Position numbers and translations under genes: made by a program. DNA of 59,261 bases. It comes from Rodentolepis nana (taxonomy: Eukaryota; Platyhelminthes; Cestoda; Cyclophyllidea; Hymenolepididae). How positions within the stretch are numbered: the stretch's first letter is position 1; each line of letters begins with the position of its first letter. The stretch is from assembly GCA_900617975.1 (NCBI GenBank), contig UZAE01012136.1, positions 1-59,261 of the forward strand, written 5' to 3'. The notes beneath the pieces are model-generated. The model searched no databases. It saw only the letters and a list, made by a program, of their open reading frames with translations, and was not told the DNA's origin. This document shows, piece after piece, positions 33,601 to 48,600 of the stretch.

Positions 33601-36600
33601 AGTAAGATCATAAACTTCCCCCAAGAAACAGTCTGAATGTTCTCGCCCTCTCTATTTGAGGGCATTAATTAGAGCTTTTCACCTTTGCGCGTCTCTGCCT
33701 CCACACTTGGCTTATTTACTGCTATATGGCTTGCGTTTGACCCTTCTTTCATTTCACGAGCGTCTTTAATCGAATGCGTGAAAACTGCCACAGATGAAAA
33801 CGATCTCTGTTTCTAGTGTAGTTATTCTGATGGAGCTTGACAAACATGGACTAGGGAGAAATTAGTCCTTATATGCTTGAAATTTCTTCTGAGTTCGATT
33901 TACTATTCTGGGACTCTTCTTATTAATTTGCCTTCGCCGCCGAACTGTTTATTTTATTGCATTCCAGTTTGGGGTCCTATCTGCTTGTCTTCCATTTTTA
34001 CAGTAGGGATAAGAAGTGCAAATTTAGGGGATTCACGAGTTTTTTTTTCTAAAACACCTTTGCATGCAAACTTTGTTCATTATAATGAACAGCTCCAGTT
34101 TTATTCCATTCAATAGAGATGGGCCCTTGGAGAATAATTTACTTTTGGGTTATCGATATTGGCCTTCACAAATTGGAAATTTGTTTAACTTTAACTGTAA
34201 TATTATCACCCTAATAAGTAGAGAAGTAAACTTTTTGGCCAATGGAGTATAAAGAATGTGTGGTCAAGTGGGAGAAGAGAATAAAAAACTGGACATCGAA
34301 AGATCTAGTTTCCTTTTGATATGTTTTTTCTCTCCGTATATATATTTCTGGACATCATGCTCCAACGTCGAGCACATGGAGTTGAGTTTATTTGTTATTA
34401 GTGTCTTCTAACTCTTATGCTGCTTCTTATTTGCCAGGCATAAGTTTAAAGCAAAGATTGCCACGACTATCAGTAATCCTATGGACCGTACTTTGCTTAT
34501 CTTTTATTTCGTAAACTAAATTTAACTCATCTCCGCTCCTCTCGATGCACACTCCTTTCAGCTTGGGTTTGAGCATTAGGGAGTAAAGGGGTCAATTCCT
34601 TCATATTTCTCATTTCGGAAATAGCTGAAATAATCATTTCATTACACACCAGTTCTTCTAATTTAGCAGTGTACTTATTCTTGTTGGCCAAACTGCAGAT
34701 CCTCTCGAGTGCAGCAAGTAGAACTTTCATTGAATTTTACCCTGTCGGTGAAAATGACACACAAGTGAAAATAGTTTTGACGGGATTAGCAAAAAAAATA
34801 AGCGGAAAGAGGTCGGTGTTAGTGCCTATTTCAAGAGAATTAATTTATTTGAAATTTTCAAATTTCTGTATGCTTTGACTTACTCCAGAAATGCTTTATA
34901 ACCAATGGAGAGTCGTAATATAATGAAATCACCAGTTTTTCATCGATTAATCCTTTGTCAGTCACATCGGTTAATGAAGTCACATGTTTAATTTAGTCTT
35001 CTCCAGTCAATCATTTTCGAAATGAGCCTATGCAGAAGATAGACATTATTCATGAAGTCCTTCCAATAAATGTCTAAATCATTTTTTCCTCTCTCTCTCT
35101 CTCTCTCCCTCAGGGGTCGAAAAGCCTTATTTTCCTGTTGTGATTGATTTCTTTATTCTAAAATGACTTGACCACGTGAATAATATATTTAATTAGTCAT
35201 TGTAAGTATTCAAGTTTTAAGCAAGCAGTATTGTGTTGAAACTAATAGATTTTGTTTTCTCTTTTCCCTCTTATATTTAAATGAATACTTGTGGCCATTT
35301 TGTAATAAAAATAAGTAAGATTTTTTCCTTGGAAGATCATCTTTTAGGGGGTGAAAAGATGAGTGCTTGTGGAAGAGGAATTGAAGGACGCGGACTGGAG
35401 CGCAGAATGCAATTAGGGTGTTTGTATAATTTTTGACTTCGTCTTTTTTTCACATTTTACTACATACCATAAGATAGTTTTATTTTTAGCTCTTTTTCTT
35501 TACGAGTTAGCGGTTAGTTAACAAAAGTCTTCGACTGGCCATTGGCTCAGAATGTACTGTTTTTTTTGCAGTAGCATCGTCTCCACTGCACAATGGTGAA
35601 ATATTAGTCTTTTAATTAGGTCATATCCGATTATCAAAATATCCAGGTTTGATTTCTTTTGTATCATTTGATCTCATTCCCTAAAATGCACGGATTCTCC
35701 ATATATCGTACCTTTGTTCTATTTTGATCTCATGTATCTCAATAAAATAGCTTTTGTAACCTCTTTTCTAAAAGGTGACAATAATCAACTCAATGGGCGT
35801 CCATGGTCGGGTTGTAGATCGACCTGTTTTTCATCCCATTCTCAAGGAAGGTGGTGGAGGTTCCTATCTCGATATCGGCGTTACTTACTCATCCGTTCTC
35901 TGGCCATGGACTGGCCATCTCTCGTTGTACATATCTGTGGTGAATACTCCTGAAGCTGCTGCTTTCAGTGGAGTGGCTGAAGGTTGGATCAGTCTCAAAG
36001 TTGAATCTGATGATCCGGTAAGTTGACGTAGTTAATACTTAAATATATGAATCCGCTACAGTGGGAAATTATAAGTTGTAGAGACCTCTTGCATTCGGAA
36101 AGTGTTTCATAAATGACATTTTAATTCAATCGGAAACTCCTGAAACCAAAGGCTGATTAAAAAATTTTGGTTAATTTAGAACAATTTATCTTTTGTTTAA
36201 ATAAATCACAAATTTTTAACTTGCTCAATTCTATAAGGGAAATTTTGTCTTGCGGTTGTCGTTTGATAACTATTGGAGATGGAACTGCTCTTCAGGATCT
36301 TCGAGATTAGAAGAAATGAATTTATATTAGAGTTTGTGGAGGCAATTCTAATGCTGAGGTTCTATTTAAAAATATGGTAAATAAAAATTCGAAGTCTAGT
36401 AGTGTGTGTGAAGTGGGTTTGCTATGATCGAATCCTTTTCTTGTTCTGCTCTACAGTTTGTTTTAATTATTGACTGCCAATTTTTGTTTTAGATGTCCCA
36501 GACACCTCTTTCGACGGAATTGAAATTGCAACTCCGAGTCCAGATAATTCCAACTCCAGTGCGAAAGTAATTCATTTATCATTTATTTTTCACTTCCTAC

Positions 36601-39600
36601 TTTATAGCTTTTAAATGGTTGTTATGACTTTTATTGCATTACTAGTAAGTTGTATTGTTAATTAAAGCAATACATTTTTATGCACCCCAGGAAACGGATA
36701 CTCTGGGACGCCTTCCACAACATTCGTTATCCTGCTGCTTACGTTCCTACTGATGATTTAACCAAAATCACTTCTCCTCTGGACTGGTGAGTTTTGGTAC
36801 CTGGTGCTTGTTCTCATTTCATTTCTTTCGGTAGCTTGCGTCTGTGCCAGTAATGTAAAACACGGATACAACCTTAAGTATCTAAGTGAAGACCTATCTT
36901 AACTGGATTGAATTAGTATGCTCTTGGAAAATGCAATTATTTGACTAGGCAACGAAGGCGACTGAGGTACTTGTTTTCTACGTCAAGAATCCTGCTTTAT
37001 TAAATATTTATACTTGCATAGCTATTCCTAAATTTATGAAATTTGTATTTCTTATAGCGAGTTTATTAATTGTTTTTTTTTATATTAATCTTTGTACTTT
37101 GCTCTGTTCACCAGGATCTTTTTTATAATAAAATTGTGGTTTTACTACTATTTTTACGGGCTATTTTAGGTCTTATAGGACCAAAAATAATGTTGTTTTT
37201 TCCTGTCTGTACATTTATCTGTTTTTCAATCGCCAATGTTTACATTATGAAATTCTAGCCTTCATATGAGCTCCATAAGGTATGGCTTGGAATATTTTTG
37301 AACTAATAGTCTTTAAACGTTTATATATATGACGTTCAATAAAATATTTGATGTGAGGAAGTGTAAATGATGATTTCGGTTTTAAGATCACAGATTTCTT
37401 TGCAGTTTGAATTGCGATTTGTGATTTTGAGTATTTGACCACATTCGGTTTGGCGAAAGCTTTGTTTTGAAGACGAATTGTTAACCTCCACTAGACATTA
37501 GTTCTCATATGTGAATAAGGGATTTTTTTCAACTTCACAATATTACATTTTATGAAATCTTTCAAGATTATCTAGCAGCATTTTCAATAGACCAAGTTTC
37601 AGGGATTAAATTTTGACCAATGCTATGATGTTTGTATTGGAATTATATCCTATCTTAGTGTTATTAATGGATGTTTTAGTAGCACATTTGAAAATTCTTA
37701 TCTCCTTCCCATTGAAATGACATGTTAAATTGTAAAATATGCTTCAGTTAGGGTGTTTTTGCTCAATTTTCTTGACACACTGACAATGGACACAGACAAC
37801 AGATGTTCAAATCGGTCAATTATGGCGATGTTATTCTCATCCAGATCACATTTGTTGTACTTGTCGGTGTATGCAGTTCTCATTGCTATTTTGAAGACGC
37901 ACTGGTAGGTAGCGTCGAGAACGTAGTGGTTAATGAAGAGCTCGCGCCATCCTTGCTTATCGGTGGATGCCAGACATGCATTTGTTAATTCTGGTCAAAG
38001 CGGTTTCCTCTTCCCAAGTTATAAAAGTTGGTGTTTAGTGCTGGAGATGTATCAAGTACTATACGATTTGGGAGGAACCAACCACGGAACTTTTGTAAGG
38101 TATGTTTGGAGTTCATTCTGTCCGCGGGTTTGCACTTACTTCCTTTTTAATTAGCTAGGTTGTTTGCTTACCCGACTTCCAAATTTTCACATACAACGAG
38201 CATGTTGGCTTATAACGACAAATATAATGAAATCGTGAAGTTTATTGACTTAAAATATACGTTTTTTATTTGTTTTCTAACTTTTGAAAGTCGATATGTA
38301 ATTTCAATTTTCAAGAATAACATTTTGAGCAATACGAAGATTGTGAAGGTTCGAAATTCCGTTCATACATCAGAGTATCCACTAGACGAAGTTGTCTTTG
38401 AAGTCTGTAGCTACTGGTTCTGAAATCATTGTGGACATTCAATAGCGTGAATGGGTAACCGCTCTAATTAGGTTTGATTGACAAAGGTGTCCCAATATAG
38501 CTCCATGTTCCAGAGCTAAATAATACGAAGAAATTACTTTATTGATACACTTTACCTCCAGTTTGCTCATGGTGACTCCTTTACAATTTACAAATATATG
38601 TAAATTGTATGAATAATTAAGAATGATTAACTAATTTTTAGCCAATAAAAGGCTTGATAAACTTCGAGGGAGGCTCCATAAAACCACCCAATTGCATTAA
38701 ACAACCGTTGGTGAACTTAAAATCTAATTACTAAACTGTGTCTGTTCTGTCTATATTACCTTAAAATAGGTATAAATTCAATTGTCTGGGTGAGAACGAG
38801 GGGTGAGCGATTACCTTCCTCTGGAACTCACTCAAGTCTGATTACATGAAATAGTTAATTTTTCAATCATTTTATTATGCTCCCTTTGTTTTGAAAATAA
38901 ACATTGTTTTGATCTGCATTTTCTTGCCATTCTACTTTTGCCTTATTGTTACTTAAAAGCAATGCCTATAATAACAAAGGCGATAGTTCATGGCTTTCAA
39001 TTCATTGAATTCTCAGTTCTGCTTAGTTAATAACGATGTAACGACTTTAATTATTTTTTTTATTGGACTCTAGGTTTCTGATTGCTGATTTGCTTAAATT
39101 AAGCGATCAGTTACATCCTTCCGATAAATGGTCTTCCTTCAGTTTGCAATGAAATATATTTGTTATTGATTGTAGTTTTCAATCATGCCATAAAGTTATA
39201 TTTTAAGGGTTTTAAATAGAGAAATTGCCCAATTGCTTTTGTCTATAAATAAATTTTCCCATCATATTTAATTTTACCAAGTATGTACTTTTTCTTTTAT
39301 CAGATTAAATTTCTATTGAATCTTTTGCACTTCCGAGGAAGTGGCTTCCTCGCGAAAAAATTACAAAATTTTGAAATATTGCTAAATAAGTAGCACCATT
39401 TATTGCTTTAGAAAATCACCCACTTAATGAGTATCTTGGAGTAGAAGAGAAAAATAATTGTTACATGAAATGCCTGAAAAAAAGCAACATTTTTCAATAG
39501 TTGGAAAATTGGTTATCGTTAGAAATAGAATATTTGGAGCACAAAAATTTCCCTATTAATTCAATTTTAAATGACCTGTATTTATTTGCTTTTCTAGCTC

Positions 39601-42600
39601 TTAACCTGTTCGCTTGCAGAGTGAGACGTCACGGGTTTGATTCCCACTGGTACTCCTTTTGTTGCCTTAAAAAGCCAGTGAAACTAAATAATCATTTATA
39701 GTTCTTTTGGAGATGGCCAATCCCCCCAGATTGTTTCGAGGTCACCATTACCCTTAAATATATGCCGGCCCACATTGGTCTTGGCAACTTGGCTGTTGTT
39801 TGTACTAAAGTGTTATCAGTCCATCAATTTTTTGGCCACCCAACATCGATGGCATAAAAACAACTTGCTTGGTTAGTAAGATATCTTAGGTTAATTACAT
39901 CCTGCTTGCAGCCTTCTCGCTCTAACCTAAATTAGCTGTAGAGTGGTGATATCTAGTGGACGTACATATCATATTGGCGGAAACTATGCATAGAATAGCC
40001 ATAACCTACAAGGGTAGGCAACTGAGCGGTTGCAAAATCTCACCGAAATTTAAATTGTCGCAAAACATAGCCGACTGGCGAAGAATCGAAGCTGTTGCAG
40101 AGTTTAGATTGCGCACCGGACACTATTGCCTGGCGAAACACCTTCACAGATTGGGAGTATACGCTCAACTAATATACTCCCTATGCGACCTACAGGAGGA
40201 AATTGAAAAGGCCTACCTGATTAGTGTCCAGTTCTATTGACAACGACAGAAGCCCAGGGATACTGGGAAACCAGAAGTAAACTAATGAGCTACTGTTAGC
40301 TATCATAAAGCCTAAATATATGTTCTCTCCCCCCCCCCCCCAGTAAAGGACGAATTCAACTGAGGGGCTAATGATAGATATCAAAAAGCCTGCCATTTAA
40401 TGTAATAATAATAATAATGATATGACACAATGCAAGATGACGTTGTCAAAGAGAGCTATGCTCTAAGCGGTCTTCTGGGTATCTTCATTTAATTCATAAT
40501 AGGTGAATAGAGATGCCAATATGAATTCATTAATAACCTTTTGGCTTTAATGACTTTCAAATGTCGAAGTTTTGAAATTTGAATAGGAAATAATAAGAAT
40601 GGAAGTTGGAAAAAGCTATTTCGTCTCTATTCTAATGCGTGCATTGTTTCATTATGAAAGCTACCGTTCTAAAATGACTTAAGTTTTGAAAAGAAAAGGG
40701 AGGATTATAATTCCGCGTTTAAACCTATTTTAAATAAGTTCATAAACTCCGCTCTTACTTTAATGCGTTTTTTTTATTTTTATATGTTACCTATAAATCA
40801 ACCGAAACGTTAAGTTTTTGTCCTAATTGTTTAGAAAGCCAAATGAGAGTGAAATGCAGTCAGAGCAGCAAAATTGCCTCACTTCATTTGAAATCTTGAC
40901 TTCTCAAGTTAGTTTCCTTTCCCCCTGATATTCACTTCATAATGACTTCATGTTCTCAAGTTAAACTGTGCCATTATTTAACCTCACATATCTAAATTCG
41001 TCCAGGTGGGGGAAAATTCAGCGTTTGACTTAGATTCTTTAGATTTTAATCAAAGTGGTGACTACGTTCAACGCACTGCCATCTGAGTGTCGAATAACTT
41101 CTTGCGTCTTCCGAATCAGGGCTTCACTCTTCCTGTGGTACTCGCTTTCATTTTTTTATTTCTAAACTCTTCTTTGTGTACAATATTCTTTAAACGTTTG
41201 AAATATCAATCTTCTCGATTATTTACGTTTATACAGAGTCGATTTATTCCGATTTCAAAATATTTCTTTGTTGGTTTGAAGGATGAGAGACTATGTCCCC
41301 TTGGCCAAAATTATATAGGCGATTGTTTTTGGTCTTGCATAGTCTACCAAAATGTCGATAGGAATAAAGTATATTAGATGTGGATGTCATTTTCTTGATT
41401 ATATTTACAAAATTTAGTTTCTTAACGTTTTGATCTCCCTAGAAGAATTCAGATAAGTCTTACAGTTTTCTCTGATTGGATATCTTTAGAAGGTGTTTTA
41501 TAAGATTGATTCTAGAATTCACGTTCTCTACTTTCTTATACTTTTACAGTCAGTTGAAATTTGTCACATTGAAAAATATCCACTTCCATTTAAAGTAAAT
41601 CCAATTTGAATTTTAACGGCTGTGAAACAATTTTGTGACAATAGGTATTCTTTTTTCTTGGTGTTTGGTTTACCATATTACTGATAGCATATATATTCAT
41701 GAGTTTGTAATGTTTCAGTAGCAGCAATTTAACAGCGTGTTTATACTGTTTAGGTTGGGCGACCATATTCATACCAATTTCCGTGACCTCTTCGAAAATT
41801 TGCGCCAAGCAGGGTACTTCATTGAGGTTCTTCAGGAGCCTTTCACCTGCTTCGATGCTTCTATATACGGTAAGATTTCCTACATTGTTAATGCTCCTAG
41901 CGAAATCTCGTCTAATATACTATTGGAGTAAATTTAAGGTACTTTCGTCATTTTAGTTGCAAAAAAGCACTTTCGATAGTTCCTAGTAGAAGATAATTCA
42001 ATTTACAAATTTCAAGCAGCCACATCGTAAGAGTTCGCATATAATTTTAAGCCCAAAGTACTTTAGAACGAATAATTTCCCTTTCTTGAAGTTTCGATAG
42101 TGTTGCGAAAGGTAGCGTTTTCCTAAATAGGAATGAGTTAAAAAGTGTTGCTCACGCTAAGAGAAAAAAAACTATTTTTGTAGTTTAAACTGAATTTGGT
42201 CAACATTGTTAATTATGCAAAAAATAAGTGCAGTTGGCCGAAGAAAGGAATGATATTCAAGCATCACCAAGCCGCTTGGCATTTGAAGTAATCATAAATT
42301 ATTGTTTTTTTGTCACACTGTCTCAGTATATTTCTCTATTTTGGTAGGATTATCTTTAGATTTTCAATTTCAGGAACGTTAATGATCGTGGATCCGGAGG
42401 AAGAATTCTGGCCAGCAGAAGCTTTCAAGTTAGAAAAGGATGTTAAGGAGAAAGGACTATCCCTTCTTGTCTTTGGTGGTTGGTACAACACGTCAATTCT
42501 TTCTAATCTCAAATTCTACGATTCTAATAATAAGTAAGCAATATCAACCACTTAAACTAGAACATGAAGGTTATCTATAAGTACAATTAAACAGCTATAA

Positions 42601-45600
42601 AAACCGCTAGCATTGGCCCCTTTTTTTGTACTTTTGATAGATGAACAATGCACGTGGGTTGGTCTTTGCCACATTAATAAGCAAGTGCAAAGCTGGCATT
42701 AGTATCTAGACGGTTTGTCTGGTTAAATACACCTCTTCATCGAGATAGTCATTAATTAAATTCCCCTATAAATGGCATTGTTAAGAAAATTCATGTAACA
42801 TCTTCGAAGTAACCTCACATCTCTCTTGGCTTCTTCTCCCTTACTCCGGGTCAACCGTAGACTTATTGTATCTATTAATTAATCGATTATTAATTAACCT
42901 TAAAGCTATCACAGACGATGTACGCTAATATATTGTCAAGGACATTGGCCCGTTCCTTTCCGTACCGTCAAATAGACCCTAAACAAGGGGATCTTAAGAA
43001 ATAATGATTCTTTGTTTCAAAATCGAACTTTTTATATGCGTCTCCTATTTCACTGTTCATTTATAAAACTAAATATCTTAACAGATTTGCTGATTATTAA
43101 TTATTAGGAAGCAGTCGAAACGGTATAAGCATTTAACTCTTTAGAAGACCACTACCTTACATATTTTGAGTGAAACAGTCGCCAAAATGTATTTGGTACT
43201 TAAAATGCCATCTTTTGCCACTTATGCGTTTTCCCAAGCCCATTGTGACTCGTTTAATCTACTTATTTTGAGAGAATCATGCATTACTAAATGATCCACG
43301 GGATAAATGACTGACTGTAGTGATGTTTTATTCCTAACAAAAAAAGACGTCGATAAAGCTTGGAAATTTATTGTAGGTTTTCCCATTCTGGTAAGTTCTG
43401 GCGGATTTGTTTTCCGTATGCAGCATATATATGTAAATGTGGTTGGATCACGCGATTTGGAAAGTTGAATTTTGATTTGAAATTAAACGATACTACTATT
43501 AGAGGTGGCATTACGTTGTTGATATAGAATGTATTTCGCTTTTTATTTGTCTTGCTTTTTGGTACAATTATGTTATTATCTGTGTATTATTCACCTATTA
43601 GTTATATCCTACTTCATAATTCACAGAATTCCTGAACAAAAACTCACTAAAATTAATTCAAAGCGTGATCTGTTGTCCTTCATTTCTATAAATGTATAAT
43701 TTGATAGTTTCATAATTGCCATACCTATCATATAAATAGATAATTTCTAATTACTTACTTTCTATAAATGGAGAATCTCTTGTCTCCTTCGATTAATTTC
43801 CTTGGAGGATAAAAAATTTTGAGTTTCTACTCATTTACAGGTTCCTTTTACTGACTTTCCCTTCCTTAGGCTGACCAACGTTTGCTTTACTTAAAAGGAA
43901 ACCAGTAAATCTCGTCTCCGGTGAACGCGAATGAGGAAGACAATGCTTTTTTAAACCATAAAAACCTCAAAATCCAAACGTGGAGCCCGTTTTTTACCTG
44001 GGTTTTCTATAGTACTGGAGTGAAAACTTTAGCTATCTTAGTAGTGAATCCGATATATTGTTATTGTTTTTGCGCCTCTTCGGAAATTTGGTTTTAATGA
44101 ACTGAAACTTTCAAGAAATTTCGATAAATATGTATGTGTGTTTACTGAAGAATCAAATGCAATCTTATTTTCATATTCACCATCTTTGTTGCTCAAATTG
44201 GTAATAAATTTACTGTTTTTAATATTTGGGGAGCAAATGAGGTCGGTTTTCGTCAAATGTCAAAGAGTTCTTTCATTTGTTTTTTTTTCGTTTTTGGGGT
44301 GTGCAGTACTTATTCAACGATTAGCTCCCTTTCTAAAAGCTAAAATTTCATAATTCATCCTTTGAATTTCAGCAAACTTTTCAACCAGTTTTCAACCTTT
44401 ATGGCCAGTATTGGCACTTCAGTTAATTATTGCTTTCAATGGCTGGGAAAACAAAATGCCTTTTCATAATATTCAGTAGGTTTGAAATGGCTACACACAG
44501 TCTATTTTATTTTCCTTTCAACAGACGACTGTGGGTGCCAATTACTGGAGGTTCTAATGTACCCGCTCTCAACAACCTCCTTTCCTCTCTTGGCATTCAA
44601 TTAGGGTATGCCTTAATAATGTAAATATGAAATTTCTTGGAAGGAATAATATTTATCGCTTTATTAATTATTTTTTTTCCAGGGATCAAATTTTTAGTGG
44701 TGAAATCGAGGTGGGATCACTTAAAGGTACATTCTAAACTCTTTACTATTTTTATTGCATGCCAAGTCGTATTTGGCCTATTAGTTAAGGAAGATTAAAT
44801 TAAAATATTTTAGTAACGAAATGCCAAATATTTTTTTACGGGTCCATTTCAATTTTGCTTTTATTTTCACTTGGGACCTTGCTCTCATGCCTAGCGTTAT
44901 ATTGTGAATTTCGATAAATATTGATGCCAACGTGCCTGCGTAAATAAATATTAGCTGAAAAATTGTTTTACTTTCGATTTTTCGATCGATTTGCAGTGAC
45001 AAATCTACTCAGCCATTTAATCTAGACTTCTATTGATAGTAAATGAGGTACTTGGAGCGCAATTATGACTGAGATAATAAGACGACGATATTTCTTGAGT
45101 TGGTTTGACTTGACTGTTCATTATTGGGATTGCAAACAAGAGAAGTGGCTTCATCTGTCCCTGCCGGATGGTGCCATTTGTATTAATTGTAAAACTATGA
45201 CCTTCAAAATATGACCATTCTCATCCCCACGCCCGATATCATTATTTATTTTGATGTTTGCATCATAAAACATCGAAAGTGCCTCGTTAGCTGTTATCGG
45301 GTCTGAAGGAATAATACGGAAAATGAAATTCATTAAATAATGAATTGCATTTCCTTTTCAGGCCTTAGCTACATTATTTCATTCAACTTCTTGACTTTTA
45401 AAGCATTTTCCTTAGCCCTAAATGTGGTGGTGGTGGTGGTGGTGGTGGTGGGGGGGGGGGGGGNNNNNNNNNNNNNNNNNNNNNNNNNNNNNNNNNNNNN
45501 NNNNNNNNNNNNNNNNNNNNNNNNNNNNNNNNNNNNNNNNNNNNNNNNNNNNNNNNNNNNNNNNNNNNNNNNNNNNNNNNNNNNNNNNNNNNNNNNNNNN

Positions 45601-48600
45601 NNNGGGGGGGGGGTAAAATAAGTTGAGGTTATTTCATCTAAAATAAAGCTCATATGAGTACTAGTACGGATCATGGTGTAGTATGTACAACTTAAGGAAG
45701 GGATCGCCATTTGATTTTCTCTTCTTCCATTGGAATCTATCTGTGCTAATTTAAATAATTAATTGTTTTATTTCGCCTTATAGCAACATATCCTTCTGGA
45801 AGTTATTTAGCTTCTATGCCAACCCAAGGTCGTTCTCTCGTCCTTCCTCTTCCTCTTGTTGACCTCGGCCAGCAGGTTATCATTCGTGCTGGAGGCTTGA
45901 ATACGAGGATGTCACGCTCATTTGATACTAAACAGAAGCTCCTCTTCTCAAATCTGCGATCAGTTCCTACTAAGATGGACCCAGTAGTTCCTGTTCTTGG
46001 CCTTTGGACTTATGATTCCGACTCTCCAGGTTCTGTAGGAAGGGTCGCAGTATTTGGAGATTCAATGTGCTTGGATTCCTCAGGCGGACCAAAAAGCGGT
46101 AAACATGGCTTTATTCCTTTTCATCAGAATTAAGTTTGACTGTATTTTGATTATAGATATTTTGAAGGAAGAGCTAAGCCACCATTCAAATAGGTTTTTT
46201 ATAATTAGGAGGCATAACGGCGATAGATTGTGCAATCCTGTCCCCCCATTATCACCACAGAAAAACGGCATTGCCTCTGGTTCCCATCTAGTCTTTTTCT
46301 TTGGGCCCAGATGTTGGGTACCATCGTTTTTTCTTCTGGAGTTACCGAAAAGTGGGAAATTCTGATTAAGTAGTTTTTCTTCTAACCTTTATTACTTTTA
46401 TTATAGGCGAGATTAGAAGGCAGCATTTTCTCCTTGTTAAGTTTACCTCTAGTGGACTCTGTTTTGTTGAGTTCTTATCATCCTGCTTGTTTCTTGATAT
46501 ATACTATCTTTGGAGCTCTGGAGGACTTAAATATATATTAATTCAGGAAAAATGAAGATATATCCTGAATTCGGGCATTCAAATATGAGTACAATGCGCA
46601 AACATGAATTATCTGAATGAAATAAAGCCTATAACCCTTATGATCCAATGTTATAGCATTCTTGTTACTCCAGTCCAGTCGATTTGCAAATTAGGGTAAG
46701 TGTTCGCAATTGGCCCACTTTTTAATGGAGGTAAGAGGTCACATTCTCCACAAAAATTATTATTCGTTACGGATAAATTGTTTTCTTGCCTCCATAAGGT
46801 ACAGTTTACTTTATTTATGGGACGGTTATAAAAAAGGTTTGCGGGAAGTCGCGCATACAACTACATGGGGTCTTAATACCACCAATTAGGGTGTACTTTT
46901 ATAGGTCAATTAATGTCCAACAGTAAACACAAAGCAATACCAATGTGCTTCTAACGTTATCCAAATGAATAATATTTTGCTACCAGGCCTTGAAATTGTT
47001 TTTTATGATTGAAAAAGAAGAAAATGCTTCTCTGTTACCATTGATTGAAGCATGTCTCTGCTTGAATGAAATTTTACAACTTCACAACAAAATCGTCTCA
47101 ATGACGATGAAAAGCGGTTCCAAAGTCACCAACTGTTAAGTTTTTTGTCAGTTTAAGTTATTTTATACGGTGATATTTGTCCGAAAACGGCTGTAAAGTT
47201 CGGCACTTCTATTCATTTAGGGGCGATTAGGCTCTACCAAATGCCAGGAGGTGGCATTAACTTCTAATAAGGGTTTTTAGAGGAACTCGGTTGTCCACTA
47301 ACGGCCTTTGCACTAATCTATGCACTCACCTTAATTTGCGCATGAGCCATTAATAATGCCAATCAAAAATATTGCACATTAGTTCAATGCAAGTTGAATG
47401 CCCAAATAGTTACTTTATGCGTTATGGCGTATATTGCTGTCTTTGTAATCGTTTGTAGGTTTAAATGAGGCCAAATAAAGCAACATACTTCTAACCTTTT
47501 AAATCGTTATAGTTGTGCCAGATAAGACGCTATTGTTTTTTTGAAGGGCTAATAAGATAATTGGATTCTTGTTTATGCTAAAGAAGGAAGCCATATTAAC
47601 GGCCTTCCTATTTATAGCAATGAATGGGTATATATCTTTTAACAATGTGTCTCATTGAAACTAATTTTTTTAAATGCGCCAAGTTGTGAGGAAAAGTTAT
47701 ATAGGCATGAATAAGAATACTAGATTCACTGCATTATATCATTGGAATACGCCGGTTTTTTACATTGCACACAATTTTTCAAAATATCAGTGGTATAAGA
47801 GGAGGTATAAATGAAAGTGGGTGGATTCCGGTAACAGCCTCGCTTGCACTTCCTACTTGCATCCTTCCTGTGCTTCATACACACACAGTTCACTCAACTT
47901 TTACCCATCTTTTTGTTTCATAAATGTGCCCCATTTTTAATTGCTTACACAAAATATATTTCCAGTCGCGTATGCATTGGAAACTTGTATTGAATAGGTT
48001 CCTTGATACTATTGTCGTAATTATTATATATTTAAGTTTGGTAGTTTTTCCCCTATGCCGAAGAATCGTCAGCACTTCGTAGAAACAATTGTGTGATTTA
48101 GGGGGTTCTATTACCTTCGAAGTATATTCACTTGTTGCGTCCGCATGAGAGAAGATATGAGTGAATTCAAGCCCCATAAACAATTAATCAATTAAATCAT
48201 CTCTTTGAGATTCACTTTCTATCGCATGCATTAACTAAATCAGGGATAAAATTAAAAAAAAATTATTTTTGGAACATCTGTGTAAATAAAATTAATTGTA
48301 CGCCTTCCGATAAAGTAAACAATTTCTAAAACTCAAATAAATCAAGCTCATGATGTCCTAACTTAATTGCTCGAACCCCATCTGTCATCCATCATTTTAA
48401 TATTTTGTTATTTTTACTTTTTCGGCTGGTATTTCGTGATTAAAATTTGCCATGACTAATAATGGACCGCCAAAACGCTTTTAATCTGATCATACACAGT
48501 CTAAAAAAGTGCTCTTCAAAAGTGCATGCGCACTAAAAGTGTCCTTTTAAAATAAATATGGGAAATCGGGCTTATCTTCTGCGGCATGTTAGGCTAAAAA

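Noticed and set aside
39594..39656. Functional tRNA gene
   Set aside because: Only the B-box region is convincing; no acceptor stem, D arm or anticodon stem can be paired.
46054..46365. ORF overlapping the end of S1P exon 18
   Set aside because: It is a shifted frame of the exon running into the intron; the S1P frame and the donor at 46099 explain the coding signal.
47890..48183. 97-codon minus-strand ORF in an S1P intron
   Set aside because: No recognisable domain and composition typical of the AT-rich intron; probably chance.
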